Assembly (NCBI GenBank): GCA_013203805.1
Contig: JABMPH010000507.1
Location: 42,666-106,665, forward strand
DNA length: 64,000 bases
Source of the DNA: Bacteroidota bacterium
GTDB lineage: Bacteria > Bacteroidota > Bacteroidia > Bacteroidales > F082
Reading direction: 5' to 3'
Each line of letters starts with the position of its first letter. Position 1 is the stretch's first letter. Both the position numbers and the translations under genes were made by a program. Of this stretch, positions 1-9,293 are shown piece by piece. The notes beneath the pieces were generated by a model. That model was not told the DNA's origin. It made no database searches and worked only from the letters and a program-made list of their open reading frames with translations.

Positions 1-24
1 TTAGAAAATCTATTCCAATCTACA

Positions 25-193
25 ATTATACCAATTTTACTTTGATGTTAGCTTTAAATAATTTCAGAATGTTTAAGTTTATACAAGGCGAAAAATTGAG
101 ACATAGCCGTAGCTATGGCGATATTTTTTAACGCAACAGAAACTCAAAGAAATGGAATTATAAAGCTCATTTCAGGGTAATATTGGTATTACT
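25..193. repeat. 169-bp palindromic MITE-like element, copy 1
   Basis: This stretch recurs at 44247-44415 at a constant offset of 44222, with no indel and only a few substitutions. Each copy is an imperfect palindrome over its full length. The ends are ATACCAAT and ATTGGTAT, inner arms read GCTTTAAATAATTTCA against GCTTTATAATTCCA (reverse complement), and the centre is CATAGC-CGTA-GCTATG at 102-117. It would fold into one long hairpin as RNA or single-stranded DNA. It has no coding capacity. It could be a non-autonomous mobile element or a folded-RNA repeat. No target duplication can be assigned from two copies. Confidence 0.85.
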
Positions 194-202
194 GCAAAAT
201 AT

Positions 203-292
203 AGCACTTCGTTAAGTTTTTTAAGGAAAACTTTATCAAGCCCCCGGTGTGTTGCAATGGGCATCTTATCATCAATAATATGGGTATTCACC
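203..292 (-). pseudogene. Chorismate mutase (AroQ) C-terminal remnant
   Basis: Read on the minus strand, this encodes IIDDKMPIATHRGLDKVFLK and continues KLNEVL. The C-terminal end of the DAHP synthase/chorismate mutase at 2004-3095 reads IIADRMSIGTHMGLDKVFLK in the same place. A 25-nt block (216-240) is identical to 2069-2093. There is no start codon, no catalytic N-terminus and no rest of the gene. The frame runs on into the palindromic element and stops there. It lies just after the stop codon of the 298-1731 gene. It is best read as debris of a partial duplication of the neighbouring gene, or of a lost paralogue. Confidence 0.7.
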
Positions 293-297
293 AGTCA

Positions 298-1731
298 TTA
301 CAAATATACTTTTATTGTAGCCATAGCATCAAAACGACTTAAAAAATTGGGTTTATCAAGTAATATGTTATAGTCACTTCTAATATCTTTTTTTTCAAGA
401 TTTCCACCCAATAAACCGAGATTAAACCCAACAGCAATATTATTAAACACAAAGTACTCGGTGCCAGCCGTAACATACACTCCAATTGTGTTTCCCCTGA
501 GGTAATAGGGTTGATTATAAAGTTCAAGATGTTCGTTTTTTGCCAGTAGCCCCAATGATAGATCTAGGTTAATAATCCCTTTGTCTTCCAAAAATGGGAT
601 ATTTCCAAATATTGTACCACCTGCAAACATTACATTGATATTTTCTGAAATAATATCCTCGATTGTACTACTTGTATAAAAATGATTATTCTTTACACCT
701 ACTCCAAAGCCTTTCGTTATAAACATCTTTATATCAGCATCAAAAGCCACCCCTGCCCGTAATTTATTCAAATATGTTTCATTTTCGTATGGTATGTCAA
801 ATAATTTATCTGCGTTAAGCATATAACCAAATCCTAACCCTACATCAAATGTAAATTTTGAAGTAGGAGGTACAATTTTACGCTTACTCTTAGCTATTAC
901 TGGCTCTTCTACTACAGGTGGTACATGTTTTTTTAAACTGTCATTATAATCATGAAAAAATATTCCTTTAATTGATTCTTTATTTTGTGACAAAGAACTA
1001 TTTGTATTCTTGCCAATTAAGCTATAATTAATCTTATTATCAATAAACCGATCAATTATAACTTCTTGTAAAGTATCCTCATTCGAAAGTATGAACTCCT
1101 TATACTTTTTCTTTTGCATTCTATCCACGGGTTCTTTATATATAATGCTGTTAATAGAAGAGGCAGATGCATAAGTGTTTATGGGGGTTTCATTTAATAC
1201 TATCTGTATATCAATTATATCGTCAACAAGAGAATTCAGTTCTAAAATTTCAATTTCAGTTCCATCCTTTTTAATGAGTCTAGGTGTGTTATTATAGTTA
1301 TGCTTTTGAAAAAAAATATACTTCTCATAGTATGATTCAATTTGTGGTTTATTAATATTCTTATGGAACAAAATGCCAAAAACATCACTAATTCCTATTG
1401 AATGAAGCAACCTATTAGTATCTCTATAATAAATTTCTCTACTGGAAATTGAATCAATTTCACTTACTATTGTGTCAATTTGAAATGATAGTAGTAATAG
1501 TTCATCAGGTTTATTATAATAAAAATGTATAGCATACATCTCATCAACAGTTGTAACAGCCTCTAGTTTATCATCATAGGACACGAAGCTTATTGTATCA
1601 TTTTTAATGGAAATGTTTTCACAATACAATTTGTTTATACCAACATTAAGCTTTAGTATATAATCTTGTCCCTGAGCATTAAAAACAATAATTGTAAGAA
1701 TAAGCATTGATAATTTTGTAAGTTTTTTCAT
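298..1731 (-). CDS. Secreted protein with C-terminal outer-membrane beta-barrel-like domain
   Basis: I do not recognise this 477-residue protein by name. A clear signal peptide is present (MKKLTKLSMLILTIIVFNAQG). Residues about 25-270 are polar and beta-rich, with no motif I can name. From about residue 290 the sequence alternates aromatic and glycine positions (TFDVGLGFGYML, GVAFDADIKMF, IINLDLSLGLL, YVTAGTEYFVFNN), as in small Bacteroidota outer-membrane barrels. It ends on IKVYL without a type IX sorting tail. It stands alone on the minus strand, about 270 bp from the next gene upstream. The barrel is inferred from the residue pattern; the role is unknown. Confidence 0.6.
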   Translation of the reverse strand: MKKLTKLSMLILTIIVFNAQGQDYILKLNVGINKLYCENISIKNDTISFVSYDDKLEAVTTVDEMYAIHFYYNKPDELLLLSFQIDTIVSEIDSISSREIYYRDTNRLLHSIGISDVFGILFHKNINKPQIESYYEKYIFFQKHNYNNTPRLIKKDGTEIEILELNSLVDDIIDIQIVLNETPINTYASASSINSIIYKEPVDRMQKKKYKEFILSNEDTLQEVIIDRFIDNKINYSLIGKNTNSSLSQNKESIKGIFFHDYNDSLKKHVPPVVEEPVIAKSKRKIVPPTSKFTFDVGLGFGYMLNADKLFDIPYENETYLNKLRAGVAFDADIKMFITKGFGVGVKNNHFYTSSTIEDIISENINVMFAGGTIFGNIPFLEDKGIINLDLSLGLLAKNEHLELYNQPYYLRGNTIGVYVTAGTEYFVFNNIAVGFNLGLLGGNLEKKDIRSDYNILLDKPNFLSRFDAMATIKVYL

Positions 1732-2003
1732 GGGTCATTTTTTAGCAGTAGATGATAACATCTATCAGTTACAAAGGTGTAAATCCAAATAAATGTTTAA
1801 CAAAAAACTTTATCTGCATTAGCTTGAATCATGCGCTGATAACGTTCATGTAAAAATACAATAAATCAATTCATTTAACCAAAATAAAACAATAAATTAT
1901 GGTAATGTAACTCCATTTTTAAAAAAGAGAGTATGCAAAATCCCAGGTTTATGTATGTTTTGCTATTGGAAAATTTTGTGTAAAGAATTGTAAACGGACC
2001 TCA

Positions 2004-3095
2004 TTACTTTTGCTTCCTAAAAATATCCTCTTGACGTTGGATTGATTCTTTATGAATTAATGTTAGCAGTTTTTTAAGGAAAACTTTATCAAGGCCCATG
2101 TGAGTTCCTATCGACATACGATCGGCAATAATCCCTGCCCATCGTTTCATTTGAAGAATGGTAATGTCATTTTCTCTTTTGTATTCACCAATTTCATCAA
2201 TAATTTCCATTCGTTTTGATAGAATCTGCATCAACTCACCATCCAACTTATCAACTTCTGTTCTAAGTTCCTCAAGCTTATGCTGAAAGTCCAAGTCACC
2301 CCTTTTATGCCTGATAACGAGTCGTTCAAGCATTTTTTGCAAATATTTGGGTGTAATTTGCTGAGCGGCATCCGTTAGTGCATTATCAGGATCGAAATGG
2401 CTCTCAATCATTAAGCCATCCATTTCAAGATCCAAAGCTTTTTGTGAAATTGTTTCAATTAGATCCCGCTTTCCACAAATATGACTTGGATCAACAATTA
2501 TTGGAAGTCGAGGTGCAATTCGTTTAAGCTCAATTGGGATTTCCCACATAGGTGCATTACGAAAAGGTGATTTTTCAAAATAATGAAACCCACGATGTAT
2601 TGCGATTATCTTATTTATCCCAATGGCATTCATCCGTTCAATTGCTCCTAACCATAATTTAATATCAGGATTTACCGGATTTTTTATCATAACAGGTATA
2701 TCAACACCTGCTAAAGTTTCAGCAATTGCTTGTACCGAGAATGGATTTACAACCGTACGAGCACCAATCCAAAGTAAATCAACATCATGCTTCAATGCCA
2801 ACTCAACATGTTTGGCATCAGCAACCTCAACTGTGGTTAGCAATCCTGTTTCTTCTTTTACTTTTTTGAGCCAGATCAATCCTTGCTCACCCACACCTTC
2901 AAATTCATTAGGCCTAGTGCGAGGTTTCCAAATACCTGCCCTGAAAACATGTACTTTGTTTATTTCTGCAAGCTGACGAGCAGTTTTGAGCAACTGGTAC
3001 TCACTCTCAGCGCTACATGGGCCTGAAATTATCAATGGTAATCCATTGGTATCGATCCATTCGTTAAGAGGCAGTATTTTTAGTTTAGGGCTCAC
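2004..3095 (-). CDS. Bifunctional DAHP synthase / chorismate mutase (aroF-pheA type)
   Basis: This enzyme would make 3-deoxy-D-arabino-heptulosonate 7-phosphate from PEP and erythrose 4-phosphate, the first step of aromatic amino acid synthesis. A second domain would convert chorismate to prephenate. Residues about 15-265 form the AroF/KdsA-type barrel: SGPCSAES (substrate loop), GIWKPRTRPN, ARTVVNPF, IAIHRGF and IVDPSHICGKR. Residues about 270-360 form an AroQ-type helical chorismate mutase (LRTEVDKLDGELMQILSKRM). The 363-residue length fits the fused form common in Bacteroidota. The start at 3095 sits right before the barrel with no room for a leader, so the protein is cytoplasmic. Prephenate output could feed phenylalanine or tyrosine; no other shikimate gene is adjacent. 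Confidence 0.92.
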   Translation of the reverse strand: MSPKLKILPLNEWIDTNGLPLIISGPCSAESEYQLLKTARQLAEINKVHVFRAGIWKPRTRPNEFEGVGEQGLIWLKKVKEETGLLTTVEVADAKHVELALKHDVDLLWIGARTVVNPFSVQAIAETLAGVDIPVMIKNPVNPDIKLWLGAIERMNAIGINKIIAIHRGFHYFEKSPFRNAPMWEIPIELKRIAPRLPIIVDPSHICGKRDLIETISQKALDLEMDGLMIESHFDPDNALTDAAQQITPKYLQKMLERLVIRHKRGDLDFQHKLEELRTEVDKLDGELMQILSKRMEIIDEIGEYKRENDITILQMKRWAGIIADRMSIGTHMGLDKVFLKKLLTLIHKESIQRQEDIFRKQK

Positions 3096-3139
3096 AGTTT
3101 AATTATTCAGATTATTCGATTGTTATATATTTGTTATTC

Positions 3140-3180
3140 AACTACTCAATTCACCACTCACTATTCACCACTCACTAATT
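3140..3180. repeat. Short tandem repeat between the S46 peptidase and the aro gene
   Basis: A roughly 15-bp unit, ATTCACCACTCACTA, occurs in two near-perfect copies next to the stop codon of the S46 peptidase. Similar low-complexity tails follow other genes here (for example 37308-37345). No function is evident. Confidence 0.5.
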
Positions 3181-5329
3181 TCATCTCATCCAATAGATAT
3201 CCAGCTCCTGCATATTTATCAACTATAAAAAGAAAATATCGAATGTCGATTGAAATATTACGGCATACATTTGGATCGTACATTAAGTCACTCATTGTGC
3301 CTTCCCAACATCTATCAAAATTAACTCCAACCAACTCTCCATTTGCATTTAGTACCGGGCTTCCTGAATTACCTCCTGTTGTATGGTTGCTTGCCGCAAA
3401 TCCCACATGCAGTGACCCATCCTTATCAGCATATTGGCCATAATCCTTGGTTTCATATAACTCTCTTAACCTATCTGTTACAACATAATCATAAATGTCA
3501 GGATCTTCCTTTTCCATTATACCATCGAGTGTAGTGAAATGCTTATAATACACTGCATCCTTTGGTGAATAGCCATTAACATTTCCATAAGTAACACGTA
3601 GTGTAAAATTTGCATCGGGATAAAAGTGATTATCGGGTTTCATTTCCATTTGTGCCTTCAAGTATATCCGTTGCAGGCTATCTATTGAATTATTAATACT
3701 TGTCATGTTACCCCTAAACTTCTCTTTGAAAAGTTTTCCCATTTCCATTGCCATAATGTATGCAGGATCTCTTTCAATTTTCTTATAGCTCTTTGATTTA
3801 TAATTATCTAATAATGAAGATAATCTACCCTCCTTATCAAACATCGACTTTGCAAAAACATATTGTGTATATGCTTTATAATCATAATTATACTTATTAT
3901 GAATTGTATTAAAAAAATCAGGTTTAAATTCTGTGGTTAAACTATTATCATATATTCTCAATAATGAAGTCATTACTTCCTCATCAATTGGTTTATAATA
4001 ATCTTTGAAGAAAGCAATGTTTTGCTTTTTGAGCTTTTCTATTTCCTTATTAATTTCATCAACACTTTTAGTTTTGTCTTTACTTAGTTCAACCAATTTG
4101 GCATATGTACTTGCAAATTTAACAATTTCGATGGCCATACCTGCTTCCATCATATAATGAGCAGCAACCTTAATTGGAGTTAATTCGCCATAAAGCTTTT
4201 TAAATTCGGGCATTAAACCAGCATATTGATCATTCCCTGATAAGCTTGCCCAATGAGTAAATTCATCCTCATATTTTTGCTTGGCTTCAATACCATTCAT
4301 TCGCTTAACTCCTCCACTTTCACCAATCATCTTTTTCCAATAGTTTGCAACCCTGGCATCCTTTGTTGCATATTTAATTCTTACTTCAGGATCTTTATTT
4401 GAGTATTTTTTAAATATATCAAGTCGAGTTTCTCGTAACTCTATTTTATCAGGATTACCAACTTCTGTAATCATCTCGATGGCATATGATGGTAGGTATT
4501 CGTTTGTACGGGCAGGATATCCAAAAACAAATGTAAAGTCACCTTCTTCAACCCCATCAAGTGATATTGGGAAATAAAATTTTGGTTGATATGGCACATT
4601 ATCTTCTGAATATTCAGCAGGGTTTCCCTCTTTGTTAACATAAATTCTAAACAACGAAAAATCGCCGGTATGTCGCGGCCACATCCAGTTATCAGTATCG
4701 CCGCCAAATTTTCCAATATTTGATGGAGGAGCACCAACGAGCCGAATATCCTTAAATACTTCGGTTATCATCATATAATATGCATTACCCTGAAAAAAAG
4801 GTTTTACGCTTGCTTTATATTTTGAGCCTTTTTCAAAATTATCAGTTACTCTTTTAATGTTAGCCTTTATAACACTCTGTCTGTCTTTCATCGACATATT
4901 CTCATCAACAGCTGTAAGAATGCTGTCTGTTACATCTCTCATTTCAATCAAAAGTGTAGCTGTAAGACCAGGATTTGGTAGTTCCTCTCCTCTATTCATA
5001 GCCCAAAACCCATCGGTTAAATAATCATGTTCAACCGTGCTGTGTTTTTGGATATTTCCAAATCCGCAGTGATGATTTGTAAGAAGCAGTCCATCCTTTG
5101 AAATTATTTCACTGGTACATCCTCTTCCAAAAAGTAAGATCGCATCTTTTAAACTGCTTTTATTGATTGAATAAATATCCTCTGCAGTAATTTTCATTCC
5201 CATCTCCTGCATTTCCTTTTCATTCATTTGTTGCAGTAACATTGGGATCCACATGCCTTCACCACCAATAATAGTAAGTCTGGAAAAAATCACAAAAATT
5301 ATAACCAAAATAGTTGATCTGATTTTCAT
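3161..5329 (-). CDS. S46 family dipeptidyl-peptidase, DPP11-like (Asp/Glu-specific)
   Basis: This periplasmic serine exopeptidase would release dipeptides from oligopeptide N-termini. After a signal peptide (residues 1 to about 23) come the N-terminal GMWIP motif typical of S46 and the catalytic histidine in TNHHCGFG (His86/87). The catalytic serine is in GGNSGSP. Counting back from the C-terminus of this 722-residue protein puts that serine at 655 and the arginine of NFDRCWE at 673. In the family Ser655 is the nucleophile. Arg673 distinguishes DPP11 (acidic P1) from DPP7 (Gly673, hydrophobic P1). The length matches the family. A candidate -7 box lies at 5355-5362, about 19 nt before the start by spacing. 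Peptide fermentation by this organism is a reasonable inference. Confidence 0.93.
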   Translation of the reverse strand: MKIRSTILVIIFVIFSRLTIIGGEGMWIPMLLQQMNEKEMQEMGMKITAEDIYSINKSSLKDAILLFGRGCTSEIISKDGLLLTNHHCGFGNIQKHSTVEHDYLTDGFWAMNRGEELPNPGLTATLLIEMRDVTDSILTAVDENMSMKDRQSVIKANIKRVTDNFEKGSKYKASVKPFFQGNAYYMMITEVFKDIRLVGAPPSNIGKFGGDTDNWMWPRHTGDFSLFRIYVNKEGNPAEYSEDNVPYQPKFYFPISLDGVEEGDFTFVFGYPARTNEYLPSYAIEMITEVGNPDKIELRETRLDIFKKYSNKDPEVRIKYATKDARVANYWKKMIGESGGVKRMNGIEAKQKYEDEFTHWASLSGNDQYAGLMPEFKKLYGELTPIKVAAHYMMEAGMAIEIVKFASTYAKLVELSKDKTKSVDEINKEIEKLKKQNIAFFKDYYKPIDEEVMTSLLRIYDNSLTTEFKPDFFNTIHNKYNYDYKAYTQYVFAKSMFDKEGRLSSLLDNYKSKSYKKIERDPAYIMAMEMGKLFKEKFRGNMTSINNSIDSLQRIYLKAQMEMKPDNHFYPDANFTLRVTYGNVNGYSPKDAVYYKHFTTLDGIMEKEDPDIYDYVVTDRLRELYETKDYGQYADKDGSLHVGFAASNHTTGGNSGSPVLNANGELVGVNFDRCWEGTMSDLMYDPNVCRNISIDIRYFLFIVDKYAGAGYLLDEMKLVSGE

Positions 5330-5354
5330 ATTTACTTGTTTATTAATAAGAAGG

Positions 5355-5362
5355 CAAAAGTA
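5355..5362 (-). promoter_or_regulatory. Candidate Bacteroidota -7 box for the S46 peptidase
   Basis: CAAAAGTA on the plus strand reads TACTTTTG on the minus strand, matching TAnnTTTG. A start site about 7 nt downstream would leave a leader of about 19 nt before the ATG at 5329. I see no clear -33 TTG box. Confidence 0.45.
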
Positions 5363-5389
5363 TTGAAAAAAGAGACAGGGGGAAGAAAA

Positions 5390-5485
5390 AAGTGTTTGAA
5401 GCCTGGAGTCGGAAGGCCAAAGTCGGAAGTGGGCAGTCCACAGTCAGGAAAAGACTGAGGACTGAAGACTGAAGACTTCCCGCTT
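5390..5485. repeat. Low-complexity AGTC/GACTGAAG repeat
   Basis: The 207-bp gap between the divergent S46 peptidase and IcmF genes holds degenerate short units (AGTCGGAAG twice, GACTGAAGACTGAAGACTT). They look like slippage-type intergenic sequence rather than an operator. Confidence 0.5.
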
Positions 5486-5503
5486 CAGAAATCAAACTTT
5501 GCC

Positions 5504-5511
5504 TATATTTG
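5504..5511 (+). promoter_or_regulatory. Candidate -7 box for the IcmF-like mutase
   Basis: TATATTTG matches TAnnTTTG and lies 25 nt upstream of the ATG at 5537. No good -33 element is visible at the usual spacing. Confidence 0.45.
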
Positions 5512-5536
5512 CACCTAAGTGAAAATTACATAAAAT

Positions 5537-8500
5537 ATGACACAGGCTCAGAAGGTATATAAACCAAAAAATCACATACGAATTGTAACTGCAGCATCCC
5601 TGTTTGACGGGCATGATGCCGCAATAAATGTAATGCGAAGAATCATTCAGGCATCAGGTGCTGAAGTTATCCACCTTGGTCATAACCGATCGGTTCATGA
5701 AATTGTAAACACTGCTATCCAGGAAGATGCGCAGGCAATCGCCCTGACTTCATATCAAGGAGGACATATGGAATTTTTGAAGTATATGTTTGATATGCTC
5801 AAAGAAAAAGGATGTGGGCACATCAAGATTTTTGCCGGAGGAGGCGGTGTTATTCTTCCTTTCGAGATAAAAGAGGTTCAGGAATATGGTGTTACCCGCA
5901 TATATACACCTGATGATGGTATGGAAATGGGATTACAAGGAATGATTAATGACCTGCTGGAAAAATCAGATTTTCCCACAGGAAACAGAATTGATTTCGA
6001 AATTGACGACATATATGATCGTGATTATGTAGCCATTGCAAGGTTAATTAGTGCTGCCGAAAATAACCCTGAACAAACAACACCCATTATTGATAAGCTG
6101 GTAAAAAAGATTGCTGGTAAAAAAGCTCCTGTACTAGGTATAACAGGAACCGGTGGTGCCGGAAAATCATCACTAGTCGATGAAATTGTACGACGCTTTT
6201 TAGTTAATTTTCCTGATAAGACATTAGCAATTATCTCTGTCGATCCATCAAAAAGAAAATCGGGTGGCGCACTACTTGGCGATAGAATAAGAATGAATGC
6301 CATAGATAATAGCAGGGTTTATATGCGTTCGTTGGCAACCCGTCAATCAAACCTCAGTATAAGCAAATACGTTAAAGATGCCGAAACAATTGCTCAGGCA
6401 GCAGGCTTCGATTTAATCATACTTGAAACATCTGGCATCGGTCAGTCTGACACTGCGATTATCGACCATAGTGATGTGTCGTTTTATGTTATGACACCGG
6501 AATATGGAGCTGCAAGTCAGTTGGAAAAAATCGACATGCTTGATTATGCCGATATTATCGCATTAAATAAATCCGATAAAAGAGGAGCCCTCGATGCCTT
6601 ACGTGATGTTAGAAAACAATATCAACGCAATAATATGCTCTTTGATGTTGACCCTGAGAAACTTCCTGTTTATGGAACTGTTGCATCACAATTTAATGAT
6701 CCGGGAGTTAATGAATTATACGCAAACCTTCTTCTTACACTCAATAAAAAAACGGGCTCTGATTTTGACATAAGTGATAAGTTAATTGAGCATAGTCCTG
6801 AAAAAATCTATATTATTCCACCAAAACGGGTCAGGTATTTATCAGAGATAGCCGAAACCATCCGTAAATATAACAGCAATGTAATAAGCCAAAGCAAGGT
6901 TGCCCAAAAACTTCATAGCCTTAATCAATCAATTGAAATTGTTAAGGAATGCGGAAAAGAAAAAGAAGCCATTACATTAACTGAAATATTTGAAAACACA
7001 TTAAAAGAACTCGAACCGTCAAACAAAGAAATCCTGGATAACTGGGCGGCAAAAAAGAAACAGTACGAGGGTGATTATTACACATTTAAGGTAAGGGATA
7101 AGGAATTTAAAATCGCAACTAAAGTTGAGTCCCTGTCGCGTAATATGATACCCAAAATAAGTTTACCGAAATTTGAAAGCTGGGGAGAGATACTACGATG
7201 GGTACTAAGCGAAAATGTTCCGGGCGAATTTCCATTTGCAGCCGGGGTATTCCCATTTAAACGTGAGGGTGAAGACCCAACTCGTATGTTTGCAGGCGAA
7301 GGTGGTCCAGAACGCACAAACCGCCGATTCCATTATGTATCAAGGGGGTTAGCTGCTAAAAGACTTTCTACAGCCTTCGATTCAGTTACATTATATGGCG
7401 AAGACCCCGACATGAGACCCGATATTTACGGTAAAATAGGAAATGCAGGGGTAAGCATATCCTGTCTGGATGATGCAAAAAAACTCTATTCCGGTTTCAA
7501 CCTAGCCGATCCAATGACATCCGTTTCAATGACCATAAACGGGCCAGCTCCAACAATGGTTAGCTATTTTATGAATGCTGCTACAGATCAACAATGCGAG
7601 GTATACATTAAAGAAAACAGGCTGGAAGATAGTGTAAACAGTACCATTTCCGAATTATATAAAAATAAGGGGACAATACGCCCTTCATATCAGGGTGACA
7701 TACCAGAAGGTAATAACGGCCTTGGGCTAATGTTACTTGGTGTAACAGGCGACATGGTGCTTCCTGCCGATGTATATGAAAAAATCAAAAAAGATACGGT
7801 TTGCAGGGTACGTGGAACAATTCAGGCCGACATCCTCAAAGAAGACCAGGCTCAAAATACTTGTATCTTTTCAACTGATTTTTCGCTGAAAATGATGGGT
7901 GATATACAGGAATATTTTATCAAAAATTATGTTCAGAATTTCTATAGTGTTTCCATTTCAGGATATCATATAGCCGAAGCGGGGGCGAACCCTATAAGTC
8001 AATTGGCATTTACTCTGGCAAACGGATTTACATATGTTGAGTATTATCTGTCGAGGGGAATGGACATAAATAAATTTGCACCAAACCTGTCGTTCTTTTT
8101 CTCAAATGGAGAAGACCCTGAATATGCTGTTATAGGTCGTGTTGCACGTTTAATTTGGGCAAAAGCTATGAAGCTTAAATATGATGCCAACGAACGTTCT
8201 CAAAAACTCAAATATCATATCCAAACCTCAGGTAGATCATTGCACGCTCAGGAAATCGATTTTAATGATATCCGTACTACTTTACAGGCATTATATGCCA
8301 TATATGACAACTGCAACTCGCTTCATACCAATGCTTATGATGAGGCAATCACAACTCCAACCGAAGAATCGGTAAGAAGAGCCATTGCCATTCAGATGAT
8401 AATAAACCACGAATTGGGCTTAGCCAAAAATCAAAATCCATTACAAGGGTCATTTATTATCGAAGAACTAACCGAGCTGGTTGAGGAAGCGATATTAAGC

Positions 8501-8911
8501 GAAATGGACAGATTAACTGAGCGTGGCGGAGTACTTGGTTCGATGGAGACAATGTACCAGCGAGGAAAGATACAGGAAGAAAGCCTGTATTATGAAAACC
8601 TAAAGCATTCTGGTGAAATGCCAATAATTGGTGTTAATACATTTTTAGGGAGCAATGGCTCGAAAACGGTTGTGCCTGGAGAGGTAATTCGTGCTACTGA
8701 AAAAGAAAAGCAGTATCAAATAAATATGCTAAATCAATTACATAATACTTGGAGTGAAGAGGCTGAAGAAGCATTGAAAACACTTAAAATAAAAGCCATA
8801 AAAAATGAAAACGTTTTTGAAGCACTTATGGATGCGGCAAAGTATGCATCGATAGGACAAATCACAAATACACTTTTTGAAGTTGGGGGTCAGTATCGTA
8901 GAAATATGTAG
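5537..8911 (+). CDS. icmF: IcmF-type fused acyl-CoA mutase (B12-binding, GTPase chaperone and mutase domains)
   Basis: This adenosylcobalamin-dependent carbon-skeleton mutase carries its own G-protein chaperone. In the IcmF family the reaction is isobutyryl-CoA to n-butyryl-CoA (some members prefer isovaleryl-CoA to pivalyl-CoA). Domain order over 1124 residues is diagnostic. Residues about 12-150 are the cobalamin-binding Rossmann domain with DGHDAAI at 24-30. Residues about 195-430 are a MeaB-like GTPase (P-loop GTGGAGKSS near 203-211, later NKSDKRG). Residues about 540-1124 are the mutase barrel ([50 protein letters not shown]). Ordinary methylmalonyl-CoA mutase has the cobalamin domain last, so this is not MutB. 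Butyrate kinase follows 380 bp downstream, fitting a butyryl-group pathway. The exact acyl substrate is not settled by sequence. Confidence 0.93.
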   Translation: MTQAQKVYKPKNHIRIVTAASLFDGHDAAINVMRRIIQASGAEVIHLGHNRSVHEIVNTAIQEDAQAIALTSYQGGHMEFLKYMFDMLKEKGCGHIKIFAGGGGVILPFEIKEVQEYGVTRIYTPDDGMEMGLQGMINDLLEKSDFPTGNRIDFEIDDIYDRDYVAIARLISAAENNPEQTTPIIDKLVKKIAGKKAPVLGITGTGGAGKSSLVDEIVRRFLVNFPDKTLAIISVDPSKRKSGGALLGDRIRMNAIDNSRVYMRSLATRQSNLSISKYVKDAETIAQAAGFDLIILETSGIGQSDTAIIDHSDVSFYVMTPEYGAASQLEKIDMLDYADIIALNKSDKRGALDALRDVRKQYQRNNMLFDVDPEKLPVYGTVASQFNDPGVNELYANLLLTLNKKTGSDFDISDKLIEHSPEKIYIIPPKRVRYLSEIAETIRKYNSNVISQSKVAQKLHSLNQSIEIVKECGKEKEAITLTEIFENTLKELEPSNKEILDNWAAKKKQYEGDYYTFKVRDKEFKIATKVESLSRNMIPKISLPKFESWGEILRWVLSENVPGEFPFAAGVFPFKREGEDPTRMFAGEGGPERTNRRFHYVSRGLAAKRLSTAFDSVTLYGEDPDMRPDIYGKIGNAGVSISCLDDAKKLYSGFNLADPMTSVSMTINGPAPTMVSYFMNAATDQQCEVYIKENRLEDSVNSTISELYKNKGTIRPSYQGDIPEGNNGLGLMLLGVTGDMVLPADVYEKIKKDTVCRVRGTIQADILKEDQAQNTCIFSTDFSLKMMGDIQEYFIKNYVQNFYSVSISGYHIAEAGANPISQLAFTLANGFTYVEYYLSRGMDINKFAPNLSFFFSNGEDPEYAVIGRVARLIWAKAMKLKYDANERSQKLKYHIQTSGRSLHAQEIDFNDIRTTLQALYAIYDNCNSLHTNAYDEAITTPTEESVRRAIAIQMIINHELGLAKNQNPLQGSFIIEELTELVEEAILSEMDRLTERGGVLGSMETMYQRGKIQEESLYYENLKHSGEMPIIGVNTFLGSNGSKTVVPGEVIRATEKEKQYQINMLNQLHNTWSEEAEEALKTLKIKAIKNENVFEALMDAAKYASIGQITNTLFEVGGQYRRNM

Positions 8912-8944
8912 TTGAAATTTTTTGCATATTTTATCCAAATGTAG

Positions 8945-9075
8945 ATAAGTATGAAATAGGGAAATAAGGGTATAGGGAAATATGTGGACATCCCTTCACT
9001 AATATTTCCTTATAAGGTCATAACTTTATTCCCCCCATACCCTTTTGCCCATATACCCTTATTCCCCTTTACCCC
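8945..9075. repeat. Imperfect inverted repeat of AGGGAAATAAGGGTAT type
   Basis: The 382-bp gap between icmF and buk contains a left arm (8949-8980, AGGGAAATAAGGGTATAGGG) and a right arm (9037-9072) that reads almost the same on the other strand. They could form a long stem with a loop of about 55 nt. It may end icmF transcription, or it may be one of the phylum's dispersed palindromic repeats. The rest of the gap is AT-rich with nothing else I recognise. Confidence 0.55.
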
Positions 9076-9293
9076 CCCTTCTCCAATATAACTTTAATAT
9101 ATAAGTTCTCCTTAATTTGAAAATTTCCTTATTATTCAGAAACATTAATTAAATTTGTACTGTACTACCAATTGTTACAGATTAATACTTACTATTTTTG
9201 TTAACTATTTGGAAAAATTGATTTGATACCAATGGAACTCATTTGCTTAAATCAGAGTGAAGTTGGGGAAAATAATACAACTATAAAGCAGCT

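Noticed and set aside
25..193. Palindromic element as an attachment site or an insertion sequence end
   Set aside because: No transposase or integrase gene is in the window, and the whole element is palindromic rather than having two separated ends.
5390..5485. AGTC-rich units as a protein binding site array
   Set aside because: The units are irregular in length and spacing and look like slippage-derived low-complexity DNA.
6025..6303. 92-residue antisense ORF inside icmF
   Set aside because: It lies wholly on the opposite strand of a strongly conserved domain (the P-loop region), so it is a shadow frame.
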